33,270 bases of DNA from Acidimicrobiaceae bacterium (GCA_947456245.1 CANGPS010000018.1:1-33270), one strand, 5' to 3'; positions 1 to 12,210 are shown, counted from the first letter of the stretch. Made by a program: numbers and translations. Notes: generated from the sequence alone by a model not told the origin.

Positions 1-338
1 AGGCCACGGTGATCCCTCCGTTGGTGGCGCTGGCCGAGGTGATCGTCGGGGCGGCGGGGATGGCCGCGGGCGTCACGGCCGACGAGGCGGACGAGGCCGG
101 GCTCTCGCCGACGCCGTTGGTGGCGGTGGCCGTCACGGTGTAGCTCGTGCCGTTGGTCAGGCCCGAGATGGTGCAGGGCGAGCTCGTGCAATCGGACTTG
201 GTGGCGATCAGCGAGGCGCCGGCATAGGCGCGCAGCGCGTGGCTGATGATCGACGAGCCGTTGGAGGAGCCGTCGGTGTAGGCCACGGTGATCCCGCCGT
301 TGGTGGCGCTGGCCGAGGTGATCGTCGGGGCGGCGGGG
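1..338 (-). repeat. Near-identical tandem Fn3-encoding repeat, period 279 nt
   Basis: Bases 1-59 and 280-338 are the same except for one position (t at 17, g at 296). The 279-nt period equals 93 codons, one fibronectin-III module. The array probably continues beyond the window edge. Confidence 0.85.
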
Positions 339-784
339 GCCGTCGCGTCGAAGGTGAAGAGGTCGTTGGAGCTCGTCGTCGACGTGCCGACGCCGTTGGT
401 CACCGTGAGGTGCACCGCTGCTCCGGGGGTGCCGGACGGGGAGGTGACGGTGAGGTAGCCAGCGGGTGGCAGCCCGCGGGGGGACACCACGCCGAAGGGT
501 CGCTGCGCGGGGGGCGGCACGTAGGTGAAGCTGACCGAGGAGGAGCCGAACTGCACGGCGGTGGTCGTGGACAGGTTCAGCCCGTTGATCCGCACGGTCG
601 TCCCGCCGGCAGAGGTCCCGGTCGACGGGCTGATCGACGACACCGTGGGGAGGATCGGCGTGGCGTCCGCCCGAGATGCCGCCAGCAGGCCACCGGCCAC
701 GAACGCCGAGGACGCCGCGACCACAACGGCGAGGGTGATTCTGGTGACCGGTCGGAGGGAGCGGGCTGGCGTGGCGTGGATCAC
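1..784 (-). CDS. Secreted IPT/TIG and fibronectin type III repeat protein (5' part; runs off the window)
   Basis: Read on the minus strand, a GTG at 784-782 opens a frame that is still open at base 1, so the C-terminus lies outside. The first 41 residues form a signal peptide (basic start, hydrophobic AVVVAASSAFVAGG, then SRADA before the likely cleavage). Next comes an IPT/TIG domain beginning SSISPSTGTSAGGTTV and ending with VTNGVGTSTTS, then a fibronectin-III-like module of about 93 residues (PAAPTITSASATNGGITVAY ... YTVTATATNGVGESPAS) and the start of a second one. Such proteins are usually cell-surface or extracellular adhesion or scaffold proteins; no catalytic domain is visible in this part. 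No clear ribosome site precedes the GTG. A 12-codon ATG frame (819-781) overlaps it as GTGA and could couple translation. Family-level call is firm, role unknown. Confidence 0.8.
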   Translation of the reverse strand, partial: MIHATPARSLRPVTRITLAVVVAASSAFVAGGLLAASRADATPILPTVSSISPSTGTSAGGTTVRINGLNLSTTTAVQFGSSSVSFTYVPPPAQRPFGVVSPRGLPPAGYLTVTSPSGTPGAAVHLTVTNGVGTSTTSSNDLFTFDATAPAAPTITSASATNGGITVAYTDGSSNGSSIISHALRAYAGASLIATKSDCTSSPCTISGLTNGTSYTVTATATNGVGESPASSASSAVTPAAIPAAPTITSASATNGGITVA

Positions 785-867
785 GGGGGTCTCGTCTCTG
801 CGAAGAGGGTGTAACCCATCATCGCGCAGCCATGGTGCGCGCGATCCCGTGGCGATCGGTCGGGCTC

Positions 868-873
868 TAGGGT
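868..873 (+). promoter_or_regulatory. Candidate -10 box TAGGGT of a leaderless promoter
   Basis: TAGGGT ends 8 nt before the ATG at 882, and there is no Shine-Dalgarno between them. Transcription would start at or next to the start codon. No clear -35 is seen. Confidence 0.5.
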
Positions 874-881
874 CTGGAGCC

Positions 882-1529
882 ATGAGGATCGATGTCTGGA
901 GCGACGTTGCGTGCCCGTGGTGCTACATCGGCAAGCGGAACCTGGAGCGCGCGCTCGGCGAGCTCGACCTCGGCGACGAGGTGGAGGTGCGCTGGCGGGC
1001 CTACGAGCTCGATCCCGGGGCTCCGGCCTCGTCCTCGCTCGGCATGGCCGAGGTGCTCAGCCGCAAGTACGGGGTGAGCGTCGAGGAGGCGAGGGAGATG
1101 AACGCCCGGATGACGGCAGCGGCGGCCAAGGTCGGCCTCGAGTACCACCTCGACACCGCCCAGCTCGGCAACTCGTTCGACGCCCACCGCCTGGCCAAGC
1201 TGGCCGACGAGCGTGGACTCGGCGGCGAGATGGCCGAGCGGCTCTTCGCCGCCCACTTCACCGAGAACCAGCTGATCTCCGATCGCGACACCCTGCTCGC
1301 CCTGGCGATCGAGGTCGGTCTCGACGCGGAGGAGGCGGTGCAGGTGCTCGACACCGACGCCTATGCCGACGAGGTCCGTGGCGACGAGGAGTTCGCCAGC
1401 GAGGCTGGGTTCAGCGGTGTGCCCACCTATGTGGTCGACGGCCGACTCGCCATCCCTGGCGCCCAGCCCCCCGACGTGCTCGTCCGCCTCCTCGGTCGCA
1501 TGGCGGCCAACGAACCGCTCGACGACTGA
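882..1529 (+). CDS. DsbA family oxidoreductase (FrnE-like)
   Basis: A 215-residue thioredoxin-fold protein of the DsbA/FrnE (2-hydroxychromene-2-carboxylate isomerase-like) family. The N-terminus MRIDVWSDVACPWC carries the redox motif CPWC at residues 11-14, and the cis-proline loop GVPTYVVDG follows at about residues 179-187. The helical insert between them is typical of FrnE proteins. No signal peptide is present, so it is predicted cytoplasmic, acting in thiol-disulfide exchange; the substrate is unknown. I chose the ATG at 882 because the fold starts there and a -10-like TAGGGT lies just upstream; an open frame extends further 5' but has no domain content. It converges on gyrA with a 31-nt gap. 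Confidence 0.88.
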   Translation: MRIDVWSDVACPWCYIGKRNLERALGELDLGDEVEVRWRAYELDPGAPASSSLGMAEVLSRKYGVSVEEAREMNARMTAAAAKVGLEYHLDTAQLGNSFDAHRLAKLADERGLGGEMAERLFAAHFTENQLISDRDTLLALAIEVGLDAEEAVQVLDTDAYADEVRGDEEFASEAGFSGVPTYVVDGRLAIPGAQPPDVLVRLLGRMAANEPLDD

Positions 1530-1560
1530 GCGGGGTCACCGCTGGTCGGGCCGAGCGCGG

Positions 1561-4044
<2,484 letters not shown>

Positions 4045-4064
4045 CGGCTCCCCTTCGTCCGTCC

Positions 4065-6080
<2,016 letters not shown>

Positions 6081-6166
6081 CCTGACGCAACTGTCGCCTT
6101 CGGGGTTCTCCGGCGCGAGATCTCTCGAGGACGTTGGCATGGTGGGCGCCAGCCCGACGGCCTCGG

Positions 6167-6172
6167 TACGCT
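6167..6172 (+). promoter_or_regulatory. Candidate -10 box TACGCT of a leaderless promoter
   Basis: TACGCT ends 6 nt before the ATG at 6179, and the ATG has no Shine-Dalgarno. This spacing puts the transcription start at the start codon. Confidence 0.5.
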
Positions 6173-6178
6173 TGGCAG

Positions 6179-7297
6179 ATGCGCCGTCAGCTCCGCCTCG
6201 CCATCACCGCCGCCAGCCTCGTCGGCGGCCTCCTCGCCCCGGTGCTGGCCCAGCCCGCCGGCGCCTCCGCCCACGTCACCACCAGGACCTTCACCCCATC
6301 GGCCACCTTCAGCCCGAAGACCGAGGCCAAGGCTGGGTCCACCGACGTGTACCACTGCACGCTGATCGATCCGCACCTGACCGCCGACTCGTTCGTGGTC
6401 GGGAGCCAGTTCCTCCCCACCCACCCCAAGGAGCTCCACCACGAGATCTCCTTCCTCATCCCGCCCGACAAGGCGGCCCTGGCCCGCAAGCTCAACAATG
6501 GCGGCAAGGGCTGGGGCTGCTTCGGCGCGCCGCTGAACCCGACCGGCTCCTTCGACGGCACCACCTGGCTCGGCGGATGGGCCCCGGGCGGCAAGCCGAG
6601 CCGCTTCACCGACGGCACCGGGATCGCCATGCCCAAGGGGAGCCTCATCGTCGAGCAGGTCCACTACAACCTCCTCGCCGGCTCCGTCCCCGACCGCAGC
6701 GGGGTCCGGATCTCGACCGTCCCGCAGAAGGGGTCGAACCTCAAGCCCCTGACCATGGTCAAGATGGTCGCCCCACCTGACCTGCCGTGCCCCACCGGCG
6801 TGACTGGTCCGCTGTGCGACCGGAGCGCGTCGCTCGCCGACCTCTCGGCCCGCTTCGGTCCCTCGGCCGTCAGCTTCGTGAACTCGATCGAGTGGGTCTG
6901 CCGGAACCAGCACGACCCGAACGCCCCGGTGACCGACCAGCACGCCGTGAGCACGAGCTGCAACTGGCCGGTCGGCGACACCCAGACCATCCGGTGGATC
7001 TCGCCGCACATGCACCTGCTGGGCATGTCCGAGACCGTCTCGCTCACCCGGGCCGACGGGACCGAGGTCCCCTTGATCTCCCAGCCCCACTACAACTTCG
7101 ACGCCCAGGGAGCGATCCGGGTGGCTCCGAACGTCGTCGCCCACCGGGGCGACACGATCCACGTCTCGTGCACCTACGACCCGACCCTGCGCCAGCGCAA
7201 CCCGCAGCTGCGCAAACTGCCGGCCCGGTTCGTGACGTGGGGCGACGGGTCCTCCGACGAGATGTGCCTCGCCACCATGGGGACCACCACCAGCTGA
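6179..7297 (+). CDS. Secreted copper type II ascorbate-dependent monooxygenase-like protein (PHM/DBM fold)
   Basis: A 372-residue exported protein with a signal peptide (residues 1 to about 31, ending AGASA). It carries the full metal-ligand set of peptidylglycine alpha-hydroxylating and dopamine beta-monooxygenases: His87-His88 (ELHHEISF) and His162 (EQVHYNL) for the CuH/CuA site; His277 and His279 (SPHMHLLG) and Met362 (SSDEMCLATM) for the CuM/CuB site. GGWAPGG (132-138) is also family-like. Eight cysteines in the mature part could form four disulfides. The gap between His162 and His277 is about 45 residues longer than in rat PHM and contains extra cysteines, so an insertion is likely. Known relatives hydroxylate C-H bonds using copper, O2 and a reductant; the substrate here is unknown. 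It stands alone, on the opposite strand to dciA and gyrB. Confidence 0.8.
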   Translation: MRRQLRLAITAASLVGGLLAPVLAQPAGASAHVTTRTFTPSATFSPKTEAKAGSTDVYHCTLIDPHLTADSFVVGSQFLPTHPKELHHEISFLIPPDKAALARKLNNGGKGWGCFGAPLNPTGSFDGTTWLGGWAPGGKPSRFTDGTGIAMPKGSLIVEQVHYNLLAGSVPDRSGVRISTVPQKGSNLKPLTMVKMVAPPDLPCPTGVTGPLCDRSASLADLSARFGPSAVSFVNSIEWVCRNQHDPNAPVTDQHAVSTSCNWPVGDTQTIRWISPHMHLLGMSETVSLTRADGTEVPLISQPHYNFDAQGAIRVAPNVVAHRGDTIHVSCTYDPTLRQRNPQLRKLPARFVTWGDGSSDEMCLATMGTTTS

Positions 7298-7307
7298 CTT
7301 CCGGTGC

Positions 7308-7324
7308 TCCGGCCTAGCGCCGGA
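7308..7324. terminator. Short stem-loop at the convergent junction
   Basis: TCCGGC-CTAGC-GCCGGA forms a 6-bp stem with a 5-nt loop that includes the dciA stop codon, between the converging ends of the monooxygenase-like gene and dciA. There is no T-tract. It may serve as a weak bidirectional terminator. Confidence 0.3.
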
Positions 7325-7625
7325 CCGTCACCTCGATCTGGGTCACGGGGGTCTTGGCCGCAGCGCGCAGGCCATCGAGGATCTCCGCCGAGAGCAGCCG
7401 GACCTGCCCCGCCCAGACCGAGCTCGGGACCGAGACCACCAGGCGGCCGTCCTTGAGCGTGGACGGCCGTGCCTCCTCGGCCAACCGCTCCCCGACGACG
7501 TCTGCCCAGACGGCGGAGATCTCGGCCATGCCGAGCAGGTCGGTCTGGGTCACCCGGCCCGCGACGGTGCGTAGCGCATCGCCGATCGGGATCGGCCGGC
7601 CTCCGGTGCCCCCTCCCCTAGCCAT
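7314..7625 (-). CDS. dciA: DciA-type helicase loader (DUF721)
   Basis: A 103-residue DUF721 protein. DciA is the widespread bacterial protein that helps load the replicative helicase DnaB where DnaC or DnaI are missing. The family core is visible in VWADVVGERLAEEARPSTLKDG and in LVVSVPSSVWAGQVRLLSAEIL. The ATG at 7625 overlaps the recF stop by 8 nt, which suggests translational coupling and fixes the start. No DnaC/DnaI-like gene is seen here, and the presumed target, dnaB, lies at the right end of the window. Confidence 0.9.
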   Translation of the reverse strand: MARGGGTGGRPIPIGDALRTVAGRVTQTDLLGMAEISAVWADVVGERLAEEARPSTLKDGRLVVSVPSSVWAGQVRLLSAEILDGLRAAAKTPVTQIEVTVRR

Positions 7626-8703
7626 GGGCCTCGAACATGGTCGCCACGTCGAGCACCATCGCCGGGGCGATGCCGTCGGGCAGGGGTGCGGCGGTGGAGA
7701 CCAGGGTCTGGCCCGCCGGGAGCTCGGCCACCAGGCGCCGGCCACGACCGGGGTCGAGCTCGCTGAAGACATCGTCGAGGATCAGGATGGGAGGGCTGCC
7801 GTGGCGCTCTGCCGCCGCGAGGTGCACCGCCAGGCGCAGGGCGAGGGCGAAGGTCCGCTGCTCGCCCTGGGAGGCCTGGTTGCGGGCGTCGCGGCCAGAG
7901 AGGACCAGGGCGACGTCGTCGCGGTGAGGTCCGGTAGTGGTGACCCCCCGGCGAAGGTCCTCGGTCCGGGTGGCGGCGAGCGACGCCGCCATCCCGTCGG
8001 GGGCGGTCGGCTCGTAGGAGGCGGTGGCGAGCCCGGGGGAGGAGGAACCGGCCAGGGCCCGGTACGCGTGGTCGATCGGATCGGCGAGCTCGGCCAGAAG
8101 CCGTCGACGCATGGCGATGAGCTCGTCGCCGGAGGCTGTCAGGCGGTCGTCCCAGACGTCGAGCGTCGAGGCGATCTCGTCGGTGAGCCGCCCGCCCGAC
8201 TGCCGCAGGAGGGCATTGCGCTGGGTCACCGTCTTGTCCACGGTGGCGATGACGGCACCGGCACCGGGGTCGAGCAGCGCCAGGGCGTCGTCGAGGAGGT
8301 CGCGGCGACCGGCCGGCCCCCCTTGGACCACCCCCATGTCGTCGGGGCAGAAGGTGCTCACCGGGACCGCCTCGGCCATGTCGCGCCTCGATCGGACCGC
8401 CTGGCGGTTGATCTGCATGCGCGATCGTCCGACCCGGGCCAGCTCGGCCTCGACGAGGATCGGCCGGTCGCCGTCGACGAGGTCGGCTCGGAGGATCGAG
8501 GTGTCGGCCCCGTTGCGGATCATCGCCTCGCGGGGGCTCCCCCGCAGCGAGCGCCCGAGGCCGAGGTAGGCCACGGCCTCCAAGAGCGAGGTCTTGCCCG
8601 TCCCATTGGGGCCGATGAGGATCGTGGTCCCCTCAGGGTCGGGGGTGAAGACCAGCGACGCGAACGGCCGGAAGTCCGTCAGCTCGAGGCGGTGGAGGCC
8701 CAC
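7618..8703 (-). CDS. recF: DNA replication and repair protein RecF
   Basis: RecF, 361 residues: SMC-like ATPase that helps load RecA at single-strand gaps. The start reads MGLHRLELTDFRPF, the family signature. Walker A is GPNGTGKT (31-38), the ABC-type signature lies in SQGEQRTFALALRL, and Walker B is ILILDDVFSELD. The GTG start is 7 nt from the dnaN stop, and the 3' end overlaps dciA, so dnaN-recF-dciA form one operon. Confidence 0.97.
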   Translation of the reverse strand: MGLHRLELTDFRPFASLVFTPDPEGTTILIGPNGTGKTSLLEAVAYLGLGRSLRGSPREAMIRNGADTSILRADLVDGDRPILVEAELARVGRSRMQINRQAVRSRRDMAEAVPVSTFCPDDMGVVQGGPAGRRDLLDDALALLDPGAGAVIATVDKTVTQRNALLRQSGGRLTDEIASTLDVWDDRLTASGDELIAMRRRLLAELADPIDHAYRALAGSSSPGLATASYEPTAPDGMAASLAATRTEDLRRGVTTTGPHRDDVALVLSGRDARNQASQGEQRTFALALRLAVHLAAAERHGSPPILILDDVFSELDPGRGRRLVAELPAGQTLVSTAAPLPDGIAPAMVLDVATMFEAHG

Positions 8704-8710
8704 CGGGCGA

Positions 8711-9811
8711 TCAGCTCACCCGGACGGGCATCAGCAGGTAGCGGTAGCTGTCCTGCTCGCCGCTGCGGACGGTCGCCGGGCGCGTGGCGTCGGAGGTCTC
8801 GATGATGACCTCGTCGCCCGCCACCGCCTCGATCCCCTCGATGAGGTAGCTCGGGTTGAAGGCGATGGTCAGGTCCTCGCCGGTGTAGTCGCCGTCGACG
8901 GTCTCGGTGCCCTCGCCCACCTCCTGGCTCACCACCTTGAGGTCGACACCGCCGGCGCGCATCGACATGCGGACCGGGGTCGTGTTGTCCTTCACCAAGA
9001 TCCGCACCCGGCGCAGCGCCCCGAGGAGCGTCTCCTTCCCGAGGTGGAGCGAGTTCGGGTACGACTCGGGGATCAGCTGGCGGTAGTCGGGATAGGTCCC
9101 CGAGATCAGTCGCGTCGAGATGGCCACCTGGCCGACCAGGAACGTGATCTCCGACTCGGTGGTGTGGATGCCGATCGATCCCTCGTCAGAGGGGTTCACG
9201 AGCCGCTTGAGCTCCTCGAGGGCCCGGGCGGGGACGAGGATGTCCTCGTCGCCGACCACACCGTCGACGGCCGGGAGCTCGCGCAGGGCCAACCGGTACG
9301 AGTCGGTGGCCACCAGGCGGAGCCCACCCTCGCCCTTGGTCAGCAGCACGCCGGTCAGCAACGGTCGTGCCTCGTCGTTCGAGGCGGCTCGGACGACCTG
9401 GTCGAGGCCCTCGGCCAGCGCCGAGATCGGGACCTGGGCCGAGGTCTGCGTGGTGATTGACACCGCAGGGAACTCCACCGGCGGGAAGGCCCGGAGGGAG
9501 AACTGCGACCGGCTGGCGGCGATCTCGACCTGCTCCGCCGAGGCGTCGAGCGTCACCGCTCCCGGTTCGAGGCGGCGGATGATGTCGGTGGCGAGTCGGG
9601 CGGGGATGACCGCGGTGCCGTCCTCGATGCCGATCACCTCGAGGGTGACGCGGATCGAGAGATCGTTGTCGGTGCCGACGATGGTCAGCTGGTTGCCCTC
9701 GGTGGTCATGAGTACACCGGAGAGCACCGGCATGCTCATGCGGGTGCTGACCGCCTGTCGGGCGGTCGAGAGGGCCTCGACGAGGGAGTCGCGCTCAGAT
9801 CGGAACTTCAT
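8711..9811 (-). CDS. dnaN: DNA polymerase III beta sliding clamp
   Basis: Beta clamp, 366 residues, the normal length for three clamp domains. It begins MKFRSERDSLVEALSTARQAV and ends with the family tail DSYRYLLMPVRVS. It forms the ring that holds replicative polymerase on DNA and binds many repair factors. I chose the ATG at 9811 because AAAGGA lies 9-14 nt upstream and because the fold begins there; 12 upstream codons are open but unrelated. Its 5' leader runs into the putative oriC. Confidence 0.97.
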   Translation of the reverse strand: MKFRSERDSLVEALSTARQAVSTRMSMPVLSGVLMTTEGNQLTIVGTDNDLSIRVTLEVIGIEDGTAVIPARLATDIIRRLEPGAVTLDASAEQVEIAASRSQFSLRAFPPVEFPAVSITTQTSAQVPISALAEGLDQVVRAASNDEARPLLTGVLLTKGEGGLRLVATDSYRLALRELPAVDGVVGDEDILVPARALEELKRLVNPSDEGSIGIHTTESEITFLVGQVAISTRLISGTYPDYRQLIPESYPNSLHLGKETLLGALRRVRILVKDNTTPVRMSMRAGGVDLKVVSQEVGEGTETVDGDYTGEDLTIAFNPSYLIEGIEAVAGDEVIIETSDATRPATVRSGEQDSYRYLLMPVRVS

Positions 9812-9860
9812 CGTGTCGGATCCTTTCGGTCGGAATGCAGTACACATCCGAGATGTTCTC

Positions 9861-10070
9861 TAGAAAGAGTCAGTAGTAGTAGGGGCTGTGGATTGGGGAG
9901 AACCGAGAGTCTCCCCTGTTCAGAGGGGGTCTAGCAATCCCCAGCGACGAAGGGTCCTGTGGGCCTGGAACCGGCGGCTGGCTGGATCCTTGTGGTCGCT
10001 GTGGAAAGAGGGGGTCGGTTCCCCCAACTTACGCGCCCGGGATCACCGGTGCCCACCGTGGTTGTCCACA
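9861..10070. other. Putative oriC with DnaA boxes and a DnaA-trio unwinding element
   Basis: The 263-nt dnaA-dnaN gap reads, on the minus strand from 9895, CAATCCACA (DnaA box, 7 of 9 to TTATCCACA), GCCC spacer, then CTA CTA CTA CTG (9882-9871), followed by more A/T-containing sequence. Box, GC spacer and 5'-CTA-3' (3'-GAT-5') repeats is the layout described for bacterial origin unwinding elements. Other boxes: CTTTCCACA on minus (10008-10000, 7 of 9) and TTGTCCACA on plus (10062-10070, 8 of 9). Position between dnaA and dnaN fits a common oriC location. Layout is seen; origin function is inferred. Confidence 0.7.
9895..9916. other. Inverted repeat beside the oriC DnaA box, with a competing hairpin
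   Basis: GGGGAGA (9895-9901) pairs perfectly with TCTCCCC (9910-9916) across an 8-nt loop. A second stem, CCCCT (9913-9917) with AGGGG (9924-9928), uses some of the same bases, so the two exclude each other. It could be an origin structure, a dnaN leader element or a weak dnaA terminator. Confidence 0.45.
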
Positions 10071-10074
10071 TGTT

Positions 10075-11466
10075 TCACCCACCTCCCTTGATCTGGTGGA
10101 TCAGCGACGTCACCTGCTCGTAGAGCTGGCGCTTCTCTCCCATCTGGGCGCTGATCTTGTCGACGGCGCTGATGACCGTGGAGTGGTCTCGGCCGCCGAA
10201 GACCTTGCCGATCGACGGGTAGGAGTAGTCCGTGAGCGACCGGATCAGGTACATCGCCACGTGGCGGGCGGTCACGAGGGGACGGGCCCGGCGGGGTCCG
10301 ACGAGCTCGTCGACCGTGAGGCCGTAGGTGTCGGCGACGGCCAGCAGGATCATGTCGGGGGTGATGAGCGCCGGCTCGGAGCCGATGTCGGGGAGCACCT
10401 GGACTGCGAGGGACAGCGAGATGGGCTCGCCGGTGAGCGAGGCGAACGCCGCCACCCGGGTGAGCGCACCCTCGAGCTCTCGGATGTTGTCGCGCACGTT
10501 GGTGGCGATGAAGTCGCTCACGTCGTCGGGCAGGTCGATCCGCTCGAACTGGGCCTTGGCGCGGAGGATGGCCATCCGGGTCTCGAGGTCCGGTGCCTCG
10601 ATCTCGGCGACGAGGCCCGAGAGGAGCCGGCTGCGCAGCCGGTCCTCGAGCTTCTCGATGGACTTGGGCGGTCGGTCCGAGGTGAGCACGATCTGCTTCC
10701 CCGCTGAGTGCAGGGTGTTGTACGTGTGGAACAGCTCCTCCTGGAGGGCGTCCTTGTTCTGGATGAACTGGATGTCGTCCACCAGGAGGACGTCACACTC
10801 GCGGTAGTTGCGCTTGAGGGCGAGCTGGGTCTTGAGGCGGATGGACTCGACGAAGTCGTTGAAGAAGGTCTCGGTGGTGACGTAGAGCACCCGGCTCGAG
10901 GGTCGGGTCTGCACCATCCAGTTGCCGATGGCGTGGAGCAGGTGGGTCTTGCCGAGGCCGGACCCGCCGTAGATGAACAGCGGGTTGTAGGACCGACCCG
11001 GCGACTCGGCGACGGTCTGGGCGGCGGCGAGCGCCATGCGGTTCGACTGGGCCGAGACGAAGGTCTCGAAGGTGAAGCGAGGATCGAGGCGGATCCCGTC
11101 GGGGTTCTGTGCGGCGGCCGGGGTGGCAGGGATCGATGAGGGCCGCTGGTCGGTGACGCTCGGCGCTGGGGTCGGGCCGTCGGAGACCGGGAAGACGTCG
11201 TCGAACGTGGGCTCCTCGCCGGCGACGATGACGAGGGAGATGTCGAGCGGCCGACCGGCGGCGCCGGAGGCGGCGTCGCGCACCAGGCCGAGGAACCGCT
11301 CGGCGACCTTGCTCCTGACGTAGGGGCTCGGGACGCCGAGGGTCAGGTTATCCCCAGAGATCTTCACAGGTGTGACCAATGATAGACAGGTTTTCCACAC
11401 CACGTCGGACACGGATTCCTGGAGGGAAGGGCGACATTTCCCCCAAATCTCAGTGATCTCGTCCAT
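10075..11466 (-). CDS. dnaA: Chromosomal replication initiator DnaA
   Basis: DnaA, 463 residues. Domain I is residues 1 to about 80 (MDEITEIWGKCRPSLQESV). A Pro/Ala/Ser/Thr-rich domain II linker spans about 95-125. The AAA+ domain III has Walker A GGSGLGKTH (167-175) and Walker B LLVDDIQF (227-234). The domain IV helix-turn-helix ends in the DnaA-box recognition motif GGRDHSTV (424-431). I chose the ATG at 11466, preceded by GAGGTGGGGGG; an upstream ATG (11514) would add 16 charged residues and run across DnaA boxes. DnaA-box-like sites around its start suggest autoregulation. Confidence 0.97.
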   Translation of the reverse strand: MDEITEIWGKCRPSLQESVSDVVWKTCLSLVTPVKISGDNLTLGVPSPYVRSKVAERFLGLVRDAASGAAGRPLDISLVIVAGEEPTFDDVFPVSDGPTPAPSVTDQRPSSIPATPAAAQNPDGIRLDPRFTFETFVSAQSNRMALAAAQTVAESPGRSYNPLFIYGGSGLGKTHLLHAIGNWMVQTRPSSRVLYVTTETFFNDFVESIRLKTQLALKRNYRECDVLLVDDIQFIQNKDALQEELFHTYNTLHSAGKQIVLTSDRPPKSIEKLEDRLRSRLLSGLVAEIEAPDLETRMAILRAKAQFERIDLPDDVSDFIATNVRDNIRELEGALTRVAAFASLTGEPISLSLAVQVLPDIGSEPALITPDMILLAVADTYGLTVDELVGPRRARPLVTARHVAMYLIRSLTDYSYPSIGKVFGGRDHSTVISAVDKISAQMGEKRQLYEQVTSLIHQIKGGG

Positions 11467-11545
11467 CGATCCCCCCACCTCGCGGTCCTCGTACTTGTCC
11501 ACACCCATGTCCACACCTGTGGAGCGCGGACGGTCCTGTGGAGAA
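11348..11545. promoter_or_regulatory. DnaA-box cluster over the dnaA start and upstream region
   Basis: Near-consensus boxes: TTATCCCCA (11348-11356), TTTTCCACA (11391-11399), TTGTCCACA (11495-11503), ATGTCCACA (11507-11515), and TGTGGAGAA (11537-11545, TTCTCCACA on minus). A perfect dyad TCCACA-CC-TGTGGA spans 11510-11523. The first two lie inside the dnaA coding sequence. Such clusters act in dnaA autoregulation and may add to the origin. Confidence 0.6.
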
Positions 11546-11570
11546 CCGGCGCGCGCTGAGCGGACTGGGG

Positions 11571-11576
11571 AGATTA
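11571..11576 (-). promoter_or_regulatory. Candidate -10 box of a dnaA promoter (TAATCT)
   Basis: TAATCT on the minus strand lies about 105 nt upstream of the dnaA ATG, beyond the box cluster, so DnaA bound there would sit downstream of the start point. No -35 is evident. A plus-strand TAGCAT at 11622-11627 is a similarly weak candidate for rpmH. Confidence 0.25.
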
Positions 11577-11715
11577 GCCGACGCGAAGAGGTTCGACTAG
11601 TGGAGAGGGGCGCGCGCCGTCTAGCATGGCGAGACCGTCACGCACGACCGCCTGCTCGCATGCTCGAGCTGGGCACCGCGGCGACGACGCACGAACGGAA
11701 GGTCAGGAAGAGAAC

Positions 11716-11850
11716 ATGAAGCGCACCTATCAGCCCAACACCCGCAAGCGAGCCAAGACCCACGGCTTCCGCTCCCGCATGGCGACCAAGGCCGGACGCA
11801 ACATCCTGCGCGCCCGCCGGGCCAAGGGCCGCCACAAGCTGACCGTCTGA
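11716..11850 (+). CDS. rpmH: Ribosomal protein L34
   Basis: A 44-residue, highly basic protein starting [20 protein letters not shown] and ending in [10 protein letters not shown], the L34 signature at normal length. It is a component of the 50S subunit. AGGAAGAG lies 3 nt upstream of the ATG. It is first in the plus-strand rpmH-rnpA-yidD-yidC-jag-rsmG run, the standard arrangement next to dnaA. Confidence 0.98.
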   Translation: MKRTYQPNTRKRAKTHGFRSRMATKAGRNILRARRAKGRHKLTV

Positions 11851-11853
11851 CCC

Positions 11854-12210
11854 ATGGACCGTCGGCGTGTGGGACCCGTGGTCTCACAGGCGACGTTCCA
11901 GGCCCTCCGTCGCCCCGACGGCAGGGCCCGGCGTGGACCGCTCGCGGTGCGCTGGGTCCGGCTCGATGGGGCTGATGACGAGGTCCAGGTGTCCTACGCC
12001 GTGTCGAAGCGGTGTGGGAACGCCGTGCGGCGCAACCGCATCCGAAGGCGGACGAAGAGTGCGATTCGCCAGGTCTCCCAAGGGATTCCGGGCGGCGCCT
12101 ACCTGATCACCACAGAAGCAGAGGTAGCCACGATGAACTTCCAGGAGCTGACCGACCAGCTCTCCAGCGCGCTCGCGCTGGCGGCCGGCGGCTCTCGGAG
12201 CGCGAGGTGA
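11854..12210 (+). CDS. rnpA: Ribonuclease P protein component
   Basis: RnpA, 118 residues, the protein cofactor of RNase P in tRNA 5' maturation. The RNA-binding signature appears as [16 protein letters not shown], and the preceding [16 protein letters not shown] is family-typical. The ATG is 3 nt after the rpmH stop. The stop overlaps the yidD start as GTGA (12207-12210). Confidence 0.95.
   Translation: MDRRRVGPVVSQATFQALRRPDGRARRGPLAVRWVRLDGADDEVQVSYAVSKRCGNAVRRNRIRRRTKSAIRQVSQGIPGGAYLITTEAEVATMNFQELTDQLSSALALAAGGSRSAR

Noticed and set aside
1529-1543. AGCGG-GGTCA-CCGCT stem between the dsbA-like gene and gyrA
   Set aside because: Only 5 bp, no T-tract; too weak to call a terminator.
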